Origin: Charina bottae
Taxonomy: Eukaryota > Chordata > Lepidosauria > Squamata > Charinaidae
Assembly: GCA_023362775.1 (NCBI GenBank)
Contig: JALMGJ010000019.1
Span: 4,791,501 to 4,855,500, forward strand
Direction: 5' to 3'
DNA: 64,000 nt
A program made the translations under genes and the position numbers. Positions 22,101 to 34,355 of the stretch are shown here, one piece after another. The notes under the pieces were generated by a model that saw only the letters and a program-made list of their open reading frames with translations, was not told the DNA's origin and did not search any database. How positions within the stretch are numbered: the stretch's first letter is position 1; the number at the start of each line of letters is the position of its first letter.

Positions 22101-24504
22101 AAATTGGGAGAGCTACTGGAGGAGAGGAATAGATCTAACAAGATGAAGAAATAAAATGCTCAACAACTGGCATTCAATCTGGAATGGTTTTTATTCCTCA
22201 AGGATTGACTCACAGACTCAGTCTGAATAAATAATAGGTGGATTCTAAAAGCAGTCTCCATTCCTTCTTGTTCATTCTTGGCCCTCTTTACATTCCAGCT
22301 GCATTTGAGGATGTGGAAGAGTAGAAATTACTCATATATTTCTTCTCACCCTGAAATTGTAATAATCTGTGCCCTTGTCAAGCCATAATACTAGTCAGAG
22401 AACAAGTGCTATGAATTTCTCTGCAAATTGAAATAACCCAAACTGCACTTCTCAAAGTTAAAAAGCAGGATTTCTTTTTCCCTAACAAAGGTCTGAAAAT
22501 CCATTCTGAAAGTAACAGGAACCCAGTTCAGGCTCTATAACCTGTTTCCAGGATTTCTGAAATAATCAGAAACAAACACCTGTAGTATCTGGGAAGACTC
22601 TGTAGTGTGAAATGCAGAAAAGCTTGGGAACAGAAACATGTCTTGGAAGAAACTTGGATAACACACAGGTTTTCTGCCAAGAAGAAAGGGAAGTGGAAAG
22701 GTATCTGCATATGCCTGTGTTAATTATATGCTGATAGGTGTTCAATTCTTGTTTATAAATGGAGGAGTGTGATTGCATATCTGTGTATGCATCCATCAGA
22801 GAGTGAGCAGAAAAGAAGGAGATGGATTGTTGTGAACAATTTAGGGAGTAGCAAGTCCATACCTCCCAAATGTCCTCTTTTGCAAAATTATAGGTTTACC
22901 TGCCATCAGGTTAGATAACACTTCAAGCTAATTGATTGTCCAAAAAAGCTTTTATTAGGCAATTCACCTTGTTCAGTCTTTATGCAATCATGAGTCACAC
23001 AGGAACCTCTCCTTAAAGATTTGACCAATCTGTTAGAGAAAATCCACATAATTTTTTTTTCCTTCTGGCAGAACGTTGGTTTCAATTACTCAGTAAAAGG
23101 GTTTTTTTTAGTGATTAAAGGTCAACTACTTTACCTAGACTGGGAAGTCAACATTTTTTTTAAAAAAAATGGAAGAAGACAATAGAAAGCTAAGTCCATA
23201 TTATTGCCAGGGAAATGACATGGATCTATCACCAATGTCAAGCATGGTTCAAGGAAGTATTGGTCTTTGTCTAGATTCCTTTGAAAAAGAAACCAAGCAC
23301 TTCTGTACCCCCAGTTTCCACTCCATTTTAAGAGGAAAAAACAAACAAACAAGATGGCACCAAGTCACAATCATCGTCAATTCTGTTGACTTGGAATGAC
23401 TGAAAACAACAAGCAAAAAATATCATTCAGCCACTGTGCTACCCTCAGCTATTTCAGGTCCTGACAAATAAAAGAACCCTGTCATCCCCATGCCACACAG
23501 AAGGGAAAACAAACAAACAAACAAACAAACAAACAAGCAAGCAAGCCCATGTTTTGAAGACGACCCTTCCCATGCCAAAGAGAATCTTGCAAATTTCATC
23601 TCTGCTTGCTTTGCCTGGGCTGCTCAATGAGGGATGTGAAGTTGTTAAGCTAATATTCCCCTTAAAGGAACTGGATGAGGATGAGGTTTGGAGGTGAAGC
23701 AAGAATCCCCATCAACAGGAAAAGATGTTGAAGTGGTGCGAAACAAAATATAAGCTTTGCTCTAGTTTCAACTGTACAGCAGTGAGCTAGAAATAAATTA
23801 GCTCAGCTCTCCAATGCTACCAATATCATGAAATTAGCAATGTCCAGCCTTATTTTCAAACTTGTATAAAATCCTCAGGTGGAAGTGCCCTTTAATGCTT
23901 AAAATGCATCAGGAAACTAGATGACCAATTTATTAATAAATCTTCCTTGAACCGTATGGTTTCTCATTTTATTCAGTCGTCCACTGGATAATTCCAAGTG
24001 GTTTTTCAATCAATCTTTCCCATTGCTTTTCCTGATAATGCATCTTGGGTTGGATCCACACAGCAGTCTAAACTAAACTACAATTAGTTAATTTGTAGGT
24101 CAGTGTGGTGCATGGACACAGCCAAGTTGTTAAGTTAACGGTTCATTGTGTTTCACTGAGCCAATCTATTCAGTAAACCATGGTTCATTGAGGTATTAAT
24201 AGAGTCTTAGTACAGCTATATTAATATTTAGGGAGAAATTTCACCACTGGGTTCATCCCCTTTAGTTTAATATAACTGTGAGCTTTTACTGCCAACATTA
24301 ATTGATATACTGCTGTACAGAGGAACAGGACCAGCTAAAAAACTCAGCTCATCTTTTTCATGCACAAAACCCTAGCCAAAAACTCTCAGAAAAGAGTAGG
24401 GAAAAGTTGCAATGCTAGTTAGTGATAGGCTTCAGCAGTCAGTTTACAATACATAGGCTTCATGCATTCATAGCAAAATTCTGTGTCATTATTGAGTCCT
24501 CTGC
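22101..24504. other. Intronic sequence with no recognised gene
   Basis: No coding exon seen. An (AAAC)n tract lies at 23507-23549. 24050-24190 contains short partly inverted motifs (TTAACGGTTCATTGTG, ACCATGGTTCATTGAG) that may be an unidentified repeat. Confidence 0.4.
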
Positions 24505-24597
24505 TGGAAGGAAGGAAGGAAGGAAGGAAGGAAGGAAGGAAGGAAGGAAGGAAGGAAGGAAGGAAGGAAGGAAGGAAGGAAGGAAGGAAGGAAGGAA
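24505..24597. repeat. (GGAA)n microsatellite
   Basis: About 23 perfect GGAA units. Long reading frames over it in both directions are artefacts. Confidence 0.98.
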
Positions 24598-25482
24598 TTG
24601 TTGAAGTATCCAGGGGTATGGATGTCCACACAAAATTTCAGGCAAGGTGATACTGATTCCTGTATCTCTTACCTACGAGCAGGAAGGAATCAAATTAGGC
24701 TGTCCCTATTCCAGTTCACTTATTTCTTTTGCAATTATGAAAACCTGCTGATATCATTTCTGCATTTCTCACCATTACTTTCTATAGCAGTGTGCAGATA
24801 AACATGGTGGTTTATACGCATGCAAATGTTGATAAAATTTTGGGATGGTTTTTGCTGTAGGGTGAGAATGATTGCTCATTATCGTTAATGCAAGGGACCT
24901 AACGAGGTGAAGCAATTGTAAAGTTCACATGAAACTAGAATTAAGCTCACCAAATCTTTTTAAACTCCTCTTCCCTCTACTCTTGAAGAGTAATACAGTT
25001 ATAGGCCTAGCGCTTTCACTCCAAAGCTGTACATGAAAAGACTATGGGCAGCATGCTCCCTTTATTTGTTTATTTTAATTATTTGAAGCTCTCATATTGC
25101 TGTAAGCTTTCCCAAATACTAAGCATTTAACTTTTTTTTTAAAGGAGGGATCAGACAAAACAAAGGTATTTACAACATATCAGATTCAGGGACTCTAAAT
25201 TACTTGAACGTCCTTGCAGTCATATCAATACAGTTTTTAACTACTGTTTTATTTTTTCAATATCCAGATGTTTTTTCTCCTGTTCTCTTTGCTCACAAAT
25301 ATTTCCTATTTTTTTCTACCTCCACGTTTCCCTTTGTGGTGTTTACCAATATGCAAAAGTACATTTGTGCAATGGTCAAATGGTTCCCAAAAGGAATCTT
25401 CAGGCAATTATAGCCAAGATTCTTTTTTTACAGTTGTTTAATAATTATGCATATGAAAATCTGCATATTGGTATGTTATCAA

Positions 25483-25484
<2 letters not shown>

Positions 25485-25524
<40 letters not shown>
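25485..25524. repeat. (AT)n microsatellite
   Basis: Twenty AT dinucleotides. Confidence 0.97.
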
Positions 25525-25526
<2 letters not shown>

Positions 25527-25591
25527 TGAAATGTACCACTTCTGAAACAGAATACTAACACAGAAGGCAGACAAAGGTGAAGAAAAAAGAA

Positions 25592-25664
25592 CTGTAAATC
25601 GCCCAGAGTCCCCTATTCGGAGAGATGGGCGGGGATAAATTTAAATAATAAATAAATAAATAAA
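25592..25664 (+). mobile_element. L2/L3-type LINE 3' tail
   Basis: CTGTAAATCGCCCAGAGTCC, then GAGATGGGCGGGGATAAATT and an (AATA)n tail. Same 3' end as the LINE at 14658; severely 5'-truncated. Confidence 0.88.
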
Positions 25665-27346
25665 CTCACAGAAAATATCTCTATATTTTTATTGGTCTAT
25701 CCCAACTGAGGATTTGCTTAGCTGTGTGATAGCAAAGCTATCCTATCATCTATGGTTAGATACAGTGGTGAGGCAACTCACATCAATCTCACCTCTACAT
25801 CTTGTTGGATGTGTGTTTCATCTCTTCTCTCATGACCATCAGGGAGAAGAGGAGGCAATGTTTGCATACAAGAAGCTCTGCATATCCCCATTTTCTTCCC
25901 AGTTTCTAGCCCTCGTGTAGAGAGGGAAGTGCCTGAACAAGGCATCCAGGGGCATCCATAGGAAAGGCAAAGGGGACAAACAATAGCACGTGCTTCATGA
26001 GTTCAACACACAAATGATTCAACTTAAATGTGTGGGTCAAACATCATACCACAAATTACATATTCACATTATTTCTGTGTTCTGCATTGATATACTGATG
26101 GATGTTGTTATGGATGCTTATGAAGATGGCCATACATTCATGTATTGGTTATTTTTATATTCCATAAATCCTCACAGATAATCAGGAGGAATATGCTTCT
26201 TACCACTCATTTTATACTTTGAAGTAAGCTGACTTGGCCCAAGGTTGCACAGTTAATTTTATGACCCAGTGGGCACTTGAGCTTTGCATTCCCTAATTCT
26301 CATTCAACATTGAATCAGCTCACCAAATCATTTAAGAAACAAACCAATTTACTCCAGCACACCAACTAAACTCATGTGACACATTTCCTTGATCCCTTAC
26401 CTACATGCCAGATCCAGTGATCATGCCTACTCAGACCAAAAGTGTGCATTAAGAAGGAAAACTGTACAAGGCAGTGCCTATTAAGGAGACTGGAACAGGA
26501 TAACACAAGCAGATTTTCTGCTGAGTTTTTGAAAGATAGAAATGGCAAATTAATGGATGAAAGGGAATAATGCTGTTAGACTGTTTTGTCTAGCCCACAC
26601 CATGTCCCCCTCATCTTCCTCCTTCTCTTCTCTTTCTTACTGAAGAAAAACAATCAGGTTCATGTACCTGTATCACATGTTATATCATGTTCAGGCCGAG
26701 ACTTTATCTTTGCCCACTGAGTAAAGTTTGGTACCATTTGACGAAGAATCTGGCTCTGAGTAAGCAAACACACTTTGTTCCCACACTTGTAGAACTTAAT
26801 TGATAAAGTATTTTAAAAGCTAAACAAAATCTTTAAGGTCTATCTCCTAGAGGCCAAACTGTTAATGAATGAAGAAGTTGGGCTATTAAATATAATACTG
26901 GATTTCAACTCTTTTGGAATTCCATGTTTCTTAACTGCAGAAAGGTAGAGCATTGTGCCAAATCCCTGTGACATTGTTCTGACAAGCTAAGACACTCTTA
27001 AAATGCTTAAACATGTCTGAAATCATCAGTGACTTCTTTCTAACTTCCTCAGGCAAAAAACAGTTAAGTGGCAACTGAATGCATCATAAGGAGCATTTTC
27101 AGCCCCAAGCTTTGGACCACTGTCATTCTGAATATAATGTTATCTTGTATGGTGTATATAGTAGAAATAGTGCATCCAGCTACAAAGCAGTCTCATTCAA
27201 TAATGTCAAACACAAATCTGCTACAGGAGACAAAGAAACGGAGTACAGTCAAAGACACTGGATATTTGCTGAAAAATGTGTAAGAAAATACACTAGAAGT
27301 ACAGAGGTTATTCCTGGACATTTGGGAGGAAAAGAGTGTAGATATT
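25665..27346. other. Intronic sequence with no recognised gene
   Basis: No transposon or coding exon recognised. Confidence 0.45.
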
Positions 27347-27465
27347 TATGTATGTATGTATGTATGTATGTGCCAAGAAACATCTAAAATATTTGGTTAA
27401 CTGGAGATAATGCTGATAATGATAATCATTATTATTATATTACAAAGGAAAAAAGTTTTAATAAT

Positions 27466-27515
<50 letters not shown>

Positions 27516-27595
27516 CATCCATCCATCCATCCATCCATCCATCCATCCATCCATCCATCCATCATCTATCATCATCTATCATCTATCATCTATCT
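27347..27595. repeat. Compound tetranucleotide tract: (TATG)n, (CTAT)n, (CATC)n
   Basis: TATG units at 27347-27372, CTAT units at 27466-27514, CATC units to about 27562, then a decayed ATCATCT tail to 27595. The switch from CTAT to CATC is abrupt. Confidence 0.95.
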
Positions 27596-29370
27596 TAGAA
27601 GGATAGTAACATCAGCTTCTTGGGTGAAGTTGTCCTACTTTACAGGAGCCATTACTGAGAAACCTTCCTCCTGCCTTCACCCATCCCAACTTCAAAATGG
27701 TGGGAACTGTAACTTTTGTTTAGTTTTTTTCTGACGTTCTTATTGGGTGGGCCAATTCTAGTTGAAGTAGGCAGGCTGGAAGGTACCAAGCTCTACAGGT
27801 TAATATCAGCACATTACTCTACAAATTGTAAGTATTATTAGATCTTGTGGATGGATGTTTCTTCATTGTATATAACTTCATCTCCAAACAGGCCAAGCTA
27901 CAACTCCTAGGAATTTCATTAGGTACACTGAACCATTTTTCGCCTCTGTAGAAATTCATTGGATGTTTCAAAATTCTTTCACATATTTACTTTAGGCAGT
28001 CTGCAATTTAAGTTCATGTTTATCATGCTTGTTCATTTCATGGAAAGCATCTTCCCCAAACCCATACCTTAACTCGACATGTTGCCACAGAGTTGCATTG
28101 TATTGGTTTCAGACAGGATTTACAAAATGCTCTTGGCAACTTTTGCTATTTTCAAAAATATATTTTTTTGTTTCCTTTTAAAATTGTTAAGATTTTTTTT
28201 TACCAACCAGAACCTCTAACTTTATTTTAGATTTTGCTTACATCAAATATAATGGATACTAAAATTGTAAATCTTGTGGTTGTGGTTAAGTCCTTTACAG
28301 ATCACAATAGATACGGGTAGATTACTTTAAAAAACAGCTATTTAATCTTCAATAAAAGACCTTAATGAGGGCTTGGATCACATTTCCTGTTTTTCTGAAA
28401 GGGCTTTTCAAAATAGCAATCAGATTTAAACAAGCCTCCCATTGGGCACTACAGTGAGTCGAGTTATAAGCTCCACGAACATTGCCATTAATTTGTGAAC
28501 CAAACAAATAGCCTAATTTTAAAACTCTGAAACAATAAAATAGGGAGAAATGGCTGCAGGACCAAGTGTTGGGATTTAATCATTTGTGTTATACTTCTAA
28601 CAGTCTGAGTTCCAGAATTTCATGAAGCTCATTGAACAAGAACCCCCATTATTGAATAAGGTTCTTCTTATTCTCCTGAAATTACCAATGCACTACACTT
28701 GTCAATCAAAGGGGATGCGTTATTTGCATAAGAACTTGGGACAATCCATTTTCTCCTTTCCTTTGCCATTTGGAATTTCTCCCTTTGGTTTACAAGAACA
28801 GCCCAACTTCTTACTGATATCTTAGATATGTGATTGATAATGATTCCATTCTTCATTTCATTTATGGAGTTTTTTGCCATAGCCCCATTTTGGTCTGTTA
28901 GGAAAGTGAAAAAAATATTAGCCATAAAATTCCTACTTAAGGACATGTTTTAGAGAAAAAGCTCATTTCTGTATTGGCTTGTGAAGTCAGTTCTGTTCTG
29001 TTAAGCATGACTCATGGAACTGTTTTTTAGGAGCATTTTTATGTGATGTACATAAAACACAGGCAGAGCTTTGATCACACTGCTGTGGCCACTAAATTGT
29101 CTTTTTTGTCACACTCTGTGGATACCCCTGTGAAGAGTTTGCTGATTGGCTGTTAGTATTTGTAGGTCAGAAATAGGGGTGGAGATAGGTATATCATCAA
29201 GGCACAAAATGATATTCTTTATTAAACCCTTAGGAATTTTGCAGGTAAAATACTGCAATTCAGCTAAGCACATATGACATTCAAATATCTCTCAGTATCC
29301 CCCAGTGGTCAATTTTTTTTTAATTTGATGGACAGATAGGCAGAACTGTAGAAGTACTCTATGTAATATG
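27596..29370. other. Intronic sequence with no recognised gene
   Basis: AT-rich; no repeat family or coding exon recognised. Confidence 0.45.
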
Positions 29371-29406
29371 TCGATGAAGGTTCTCAGTCATCCAGGTGGA
29401 ACAGTC

Positions 29407-29827
29407 TGTAGCTTGAATCATGTCAACTGGATTTCTATTTTCTCAGTGGAAACGTTTCGCTCCTTATCCAAGAAGCTTCTTCAGTCTGAGCAAAGTTAGT
29501 AAGGGAATCCTTAAATATGTTTCTAGGGTGGCTGTGTGACCTTACACCTGGGGCTAGGTCATGGTTATTTGAGATGTTTATTTCTAAGTCCCTTTATCAT
29601 CCAAAGGAGGTAATCTTAATGATCCTCCTTTGGATGATAAAGGGACTTAGAAATAAACATCTCAAATAACCATGACCTAGCCCCAGGTGTAAGGTCACAC
29701 AGCCACCCTAGAAACATATTTAAGGATTCCCTTACTAACTTTGCTCAGACTGAAGAAGCTTATTGGATAAGGAGCGAAACGTTTCCACTGAGAAAATAGA
29801 AATCCAGTTGACATGATTCAAGCTACA
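29407..29827. mobile_element. Penelope-like element, near-perfect inverted pair (fold-back)
   Basis: Arms of 204 bases at 29407-29610 and 29624-29827 are almost exact reverse complements around a 13-base spacer, taatcttaatgat. Each arm carries a hammerhead-like block: minus strand 29453-29484 and plus strand 29750-29781, with CTGAAGA, a GGAU-loop stem and CGAAACG. An outer CTCAG/CTGAG pairing flanks it. To the left, TCATCCAGGTGGAACAG (from 29388) matches, as complement, the right flank of the palindrome at 34343, so the element extends to about 29375. Head-to-head copies of this kind are typical of Penelope-like elements. No ORF. Confidence 0.7.
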
Positions 29828-29923
29828 TACTGTATGTAATGTTAATAATTCTAATCACAGCATTATTTTGGAATGCTTGTCTCATGGGCAAATCACCTGT
29901 CAATCAGCTTAAAATAGCTGCCC

Positions 29924-29927
<4 letters not shown>

Positions 29928-30012
<85 letters not shown>
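29928..30012. repeat. (TA)n-(GA)n compound microsatellite
   Basis: About 22 TA units to 29972 followed by 20 GA units. Confidence 0.97.
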
Positions 30013-30016
<4 letters not shown>

Positions 30017-30544
30017 AACAGAATATTAACTCTCTCTTCTCCCCCCAAAAACCTTCTATGCAGTTATCTCAAATGCATAATCTAAATCTGCACCTGAAAT
30101 GTAACATTTTATTTCTTTGATTCTGCATTTCATCTGGTGTCTGAACTTTTCATCTATATTTGGTTTATCTCAAAAAGAAGAATAGCGTATCATGTGTAGG
30201 TTAGGATAGCTGTTCTGAGAAATAAATGCTAAATCACAGTAGTCCTTAGATCTGTCCTGACTTGAAAGAAGTGGTTTAGTGTTCACCCAATCCAAACTCT
30301 CACAGCTGCTGCTGTTGTGTATTAGTCAAGCTGTGGTTGAAAATGATATGGGCCTAGGCCTTCCAAAGGACCAGGTGCGTGTTCAAACGTTGGTTAAGAA
30401 AACTCAGGATGTGGTTAGGAACTGAAGTCATTCAGCAAAGCTTTTCATCTTCCAGGTGAGAGTTCTCTACATCTGTCATGTGATTCCAATAACAAAAAGC
30501 TGAACTTGGCTCTTTTGTGTATTTCCTTATCCTGCATTTCAAAG

Positions 30545-31020
30545 AGTCACCGAATCATAAAATTGTACACTTGAAAGAGACCATAAGGATAATTCAGTTC
30601 AACTCTCTGAAATGCACAGTTAAAATATGTTGGAGGTTTTTAAGAAGAGATGATTAAATAGCCTCTTCTTAAAAACCTCCTGAGGTGGAGAACCTACAAC
30701 CTCTCTAGGTAGACTGTTTTATTGTACAGATTTACCGTGAGGATCTTTCTCTTTAAACAAAATCTAGGTAGCCACATTTTATACCCATTGTTTCTGGTTC
30801 TAGTTTCTGTGACAATGGAAAATAGTTCCTGAACGTCTTCCCTATGGTACCCTTTTATGAACCTGAACAATGGTATCAGGATTTCTTTCAATTGTCTTTC
30901 TAAAGGCTCAACAACCCTTCAGTTTGTCCCCAAAGGGCCTGACCCTTCTTCACCTTTGTCTCCTGTCAATATCCTTCTGGAAATGTGGTACCCTGAATGG
31001 TACACAGTACTCCAAGTATG
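30545..31020 (-). mobile_element. CR1 LINE fragment
   Basis: The plus strand carries the well-known reversed CR1 landmarks in order: CGAATCATAAAATTGTAC, AGAGACCATAAGG, AAAAACCTCCTGAGGTGGAG, ACCTACAACCTCTCTAGGTA, then TTTCTGGTTCTAGTTTC, AACCCTTCAGTTTG and a distal CACAGTACTCCAAG. The element is therefore on the minus strand with its 3' end at about 30545. It is old and interrupted by a local inversion (30632-30680). Confidence 0.75.
30632..30680. repeat. 18-bp perfect inverted repeat inside CR1
   Basis: Arms 30632-30649 (ggaggtttttaagaagag) and 30663-30680 with a 13-base loop. The right arm is normal CR1 sequence; the left arm is its reversed copy, so this looks like a local template-switch event. 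Confidence 0.9.
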
Positions 31021-31075
31021 TTGTGTGTGTGTATGCATGTATACACACACACACAGAGAGAGAGAGACTGTGTGT
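31021..31075. repeat. Short (TG)n, (AC)n and (AG)n runs
   Basis: Adjacent TG, CA and GA runs just beyond the CR1 fragment. Confidence 0.8.
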
Positions 31076-31556
31076 ACACAGACACCACTCAAGAGCTGAA
31101 TTATGGAAAAGTTTATTTTTTTTTAAGTTGCTATAGCATCCAAAGGTTATTTGATGACCAGAAACAGTGCCAAAACAGCACTCAAAAGATAAAAGACAAC
31201 TGTTCATCACTTGGAAAATGCAACATTGAACAGATGCAAATGGAGAATCATAAATCCACTCCTATAGACACATCTTTGACATTACTCATTGTACAATTTC
31301 TCAATGAAGGCAATTTAGACATTCAAGCTGTAGTCATCAAAAACTAAAAGCTTATGTATGCAGTTGAGGGAACTACAGTGACCAAATTATTCTGAACCAA
31401 AGGCTGTTTGTAAAAGAAAGTTGATGCACCTTCCTCTTCAGCATACACCCTTCCTTTTTAAAAAATGCTATTTCTTTCTAAGATCACCTGATCAGAGTAT
31501 TATCTATTCATAAAAGCCTATGAGAAGGCAAATACTAGGAAAACCTAGCCTACAAG

Positions 31557-31558
<2 letters not shown>

Positions 31559-31602
<44 letters not shown>
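31559..31602. repeat. (AT)n microsatellite at an L1 3' end
   Basis: Twenty-two AT units adjoining the 3' end of the minus-strand L1 fragment, probably grown from its tail. Confidence 0.9.
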
Positions 31603-31603
<1 letters not shown>

Positions 31604-31606
<3 letters not shown>

Positions 31607-31702
31607 TAAGATTTTAATAAAGAAAAATAAAAACTAACAGAAACTAAAATTTAGAATAAAGAAAAGAAAGAAGAAAAAAAGATTAAAAAGCCAAAAGTGC
31701 AA

Positions 31703-31759
<57 letters not shown>

Positions 31760-32143
31760 GATTCCGATTTTCTTTACAGCAGTTATAAGTACAAATTTAC
31801 CTCTTACTCTATGGTTACAGCATGACTTTCATTTTTTCTATAAACTAGTTTTTTCTAATCATCAAAACCATATATTGTAAGTTTTTTCCCCCCCTGTTTC
31901 TTGCAAAAAGCCTATAAGGGGTTTCCAGTCAAGAATAAACTTATACAATCTCTTTTCTCTGATCAAAGATGTCACTTGGCCCATCTCAGCAAGTTCCGTC
32001 ATCTTCCCCATCCATTCCTCCATTGTGGGTAATGTCAAATCTTTCCTCCTTTGTGCGTATAATAATCTCACTGCAGCTATCATGTATATTCCCAGCCTAC
32101 AAGTCTTATGAACATTTAACATTCTCCATTGCAGACAGGTCAT
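31604..32143 (-). mobile_element. L1 LINE fragment: ORF2 C-terminus and 3' UTR
   Basis: The minus-strand frame 32143-31862 reads CRLGIYMIAAVRLLYAQ, LPTMEEWMGKMTELAEMGQ, IREKRLYKFILDWKPLIGFL, the typical end of vertebrate L1 ORF2 (helix-rich tail after reverse transcriptase). A 3' UTR of about 250 bases with a (GAAA)n run (31704-31760) leads to an A-rich end like that of the L1-like element at 12029. The 12-base word agcctacaagtc at both 31547-31558 and 32094-32105 could be a target duplication, in which case the element ends at 32093 and the first residues are flank. Confidence 0.8.
31704..31760. repeat. (GAAA)n microsatellite in L1 3' UTR
   Basis: Fourteen GAAA units within the L1 fragment. 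Confidence 0.95.
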
Positions 32144-33544
32144 CTTGGTTCAGTCTGTAAATTGGATGTGCACAAAAGAATCATCATTTTATATATTTAT
32201 TTTGGGAAACATTTCTGTATTCAAAAAGATTGGAGCATAATTAATATATCGCCCCTTCCAAATCTGGGCTTAGAAAAAGCAATTGAACAGATAATCACAT
32301 CAAAATGCCTGCTGTCAGCTGAAGGTAATAGAAAAGAAATCTCAGCCCAATGATTGGAATTCTTTGTGTTTGGTTTGGTTCACTGGATATGGAAAACATC
32401 TTCTGTGCAAACCAAAAAGGGAGCGTGCCACTTTTAAAGGAGGAATGTCTTGGTTTTTTTTTTTTTTTACAAAGGTTGCCTCATATGATTCCCAACATCA
32501 CTTATTAAAAAAGCACTGTGAAGTTCCTCCATATTTCTCCCCACAAATATTGTGGAAGAGAAAGGTTCCAAATGTTTCGCATTGTTCCATTTAAAAAGGG
32601 TGCAGGGAAATCTCATCTTCTGAAGCACAGCATGGTAGCCTCCATCACATTGATCCCAGAGGCATTCTTAGAAACAAGCATTCTTTGAAACAAAATGAGT
32701 AAGGTAAACTACAATTAGGAAACTAGCAAAAAATAATGGGGGGGAGGGACTGGGCATTCCATCTATGGCTATCACTGTGTGAAAATGACTCTAAGGAGAC
32801 CCTTATAATACAAAGTTTCCCACCTTATTGGGAAATATATTAACATTGTTTCTTAGGCAGGATTCAGTACCAAATTCCTTCTTGTTGTAAAGCATGTAGG
32901 TACTTAGTCCAAACAATCTTCAGGAAAGAAGCATAAAGCACGTAAATGCATCTTAATTCCCTTCATACTCTGTCATAAATTCCCTTCACACAGGGGAGAA
33001 AAAGTTAAGAGATCTCTCCATGCCCTGCATGCTAACAATCTTCTAAATAATTCACATTGCAGAAGGAACTTTATGTGATTCTTGAAGACAGAAGATGAAC
33101 ATCTTGAGACTTCTTGTCTTTTTAAGTAACTGTCAAGAAAAAGTTGCTCTGCTGAATGAAAAGTAGCAATAACCTTAGGGATTTATTTAGCCTTCATGCC
33201 ATCTTAAGATACTTCATTTAGTTATGTGGAATCCTGCTGAGTTAAAGAATGAGAAGCTTAATTATTTGCCCATGATATACCTGTACATCTTGGTAATACA
33301 CAATGGGATTTAATCTGAGTACAAAAGACAGAATATCCTTAACCAGTGGAAACAATTCGCATGCAATTATTTTTACCCATATACTTCCTTTTACTCACAC
33401 ACATACCACATACACACTGAACAAGACATATTGAAAGGAAAAAAAAGAACTTGCTTTCACAGTCTACATAATCATGCCTTCCAACTCTCTTCTTTCCCTC
33501 AATTGCTACTACATTATTTTCTTCCACATTCCCTTGTTACCTAG
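32144..33544. other. Intronic sequence with no recognised gene
   Basis: No repeat family recognised. The right edge forms a polypyrimidine tract (TTCTTCCACATTCCC) that leads into the KSR-like exon. Confidence 0.45.
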
Positions 33545-33652
33545 GAGCAGGAGGAGCGTCCCACTTTCACCAAGCTCATGGAGATGTTGGAGAAACTGCC
33601 AAAGCGGAATCGCCGCCTTTCCCACCCCGGCCACTTCTGGAAGTCAGCAGAA
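33545..33652 (+). pseudogene. KSR2-like terminal exon, displaced
   Basis: KSR proteins are pseudokinase scaffolds of the RAF-MEK-ERK pathway; the encoded piece is the end of their kinase-like domain. The 36 codons read [18 protein letters not shown] then [18 protein letters not shown], closer to KSR2 than KSR1. A proper acceptor, pyrimidine tract plus CCTAG, abuts the first codon in phase 0, so an intron boundary is kept and the copy is not a processed cDNA. No stop or frameshift lies in the homologous part. After KSAE the frame runs on with 20 unrelated residues to TGA at 33713-33715; from memory, vertebrate KSR2 stops within a residue or so. No donor is seen. No other KSR exon was recognised nearby. 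It may be a duplicated exon, a true KSR2 end in a rearranged region, or an assembly join. Confidence 0.6.
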
Positions 33653-33715
33653 TCAGCAATTAGCATGCAAGAAATTGCCTTGGCATGTGTTATAGAAGAT
33701 CAGGGTTCAACCTGA

Positions 33716-34342
33716 GACACTCTCCATTATTTATTTGCAAGATTTCTACACTGTTCAACCTTCTGGATTCTCTCATCCATGCATGGATGGAACATTTGCG
33801 ATCAGAAATAGGTTATGGATATTTATATACTGTAGGAAGAAGTATATTTTACCAGTGCTAAATTTATTTGATAAGTGATGAATTTTGCAAGAGCAAATTT
33901 AGTTGACTTTCCAATAGAATTATGCTGAAAATATCAATATATGGATTTCTTATGTTTTTTTAAAAGACGTATTTTGCAAATCAATCAGATGGGAAATGAA
34001 GGTTTTTAGTTGTGTGCACTACGGATTAAACTAGATTGCTTAAAATTTGAGTGGGGATTTTCAATGTGGGAAAATTATTATTTATTATTCATAAAAACGG
34101 TAATTGTTTCTCCAAGTAAGAGTCACTCCTTTGGTTGAAAGTGTCACACTGATACTTAGATGCAAGACTGTGGAAGAGAAATTATCTGTAATTGTGTCAG
34201 GAATGCTCTAAAAATGATGGGCTCATCTGAATACTTCTGCTAAGTCTAGACTTAACTGTCATCAGTGATCACAATGTATTCAGAAGACATCTAGCTGAAA
34301 ACAGCAAATCACATCATTTGTAAATCAAATTAGGATAAATTC
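33716..34342. other. Intronic sequence with no recognised gene
   Basis: AT-rich. If the KSR-like exon were a real gene end, its 3' UTR would lie here; no strong poly(A) arrangement was picked out. Confidence 0.4.
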
Positions 34343-34355
34343 TGCAAAGGGTTAT

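Noticed and set aside
24050..24190. Possible DNA transposon with short inverted motifs
   Set aside because: No paired termini and no target duplication could be found.
24419..24645. FLPS- or GRKE-repeat proteins over GGAA arrays
   Set aside because: Artefacts of translating a tetranucleotide repeat; the same applies at 9349-9594 and 44699-45133.
27347..27595. CRISPR-like regular repeats
   Set aside because: Simple tetranucleotide microsatellites in a vertebrate genome; no spacers.
31547..32105. agcctacaagtc pair as proof of L1 ends
   Set aside because: Kept only as a possibility: L1-like reading seems to continue past the right copy, so the pair may be chance.
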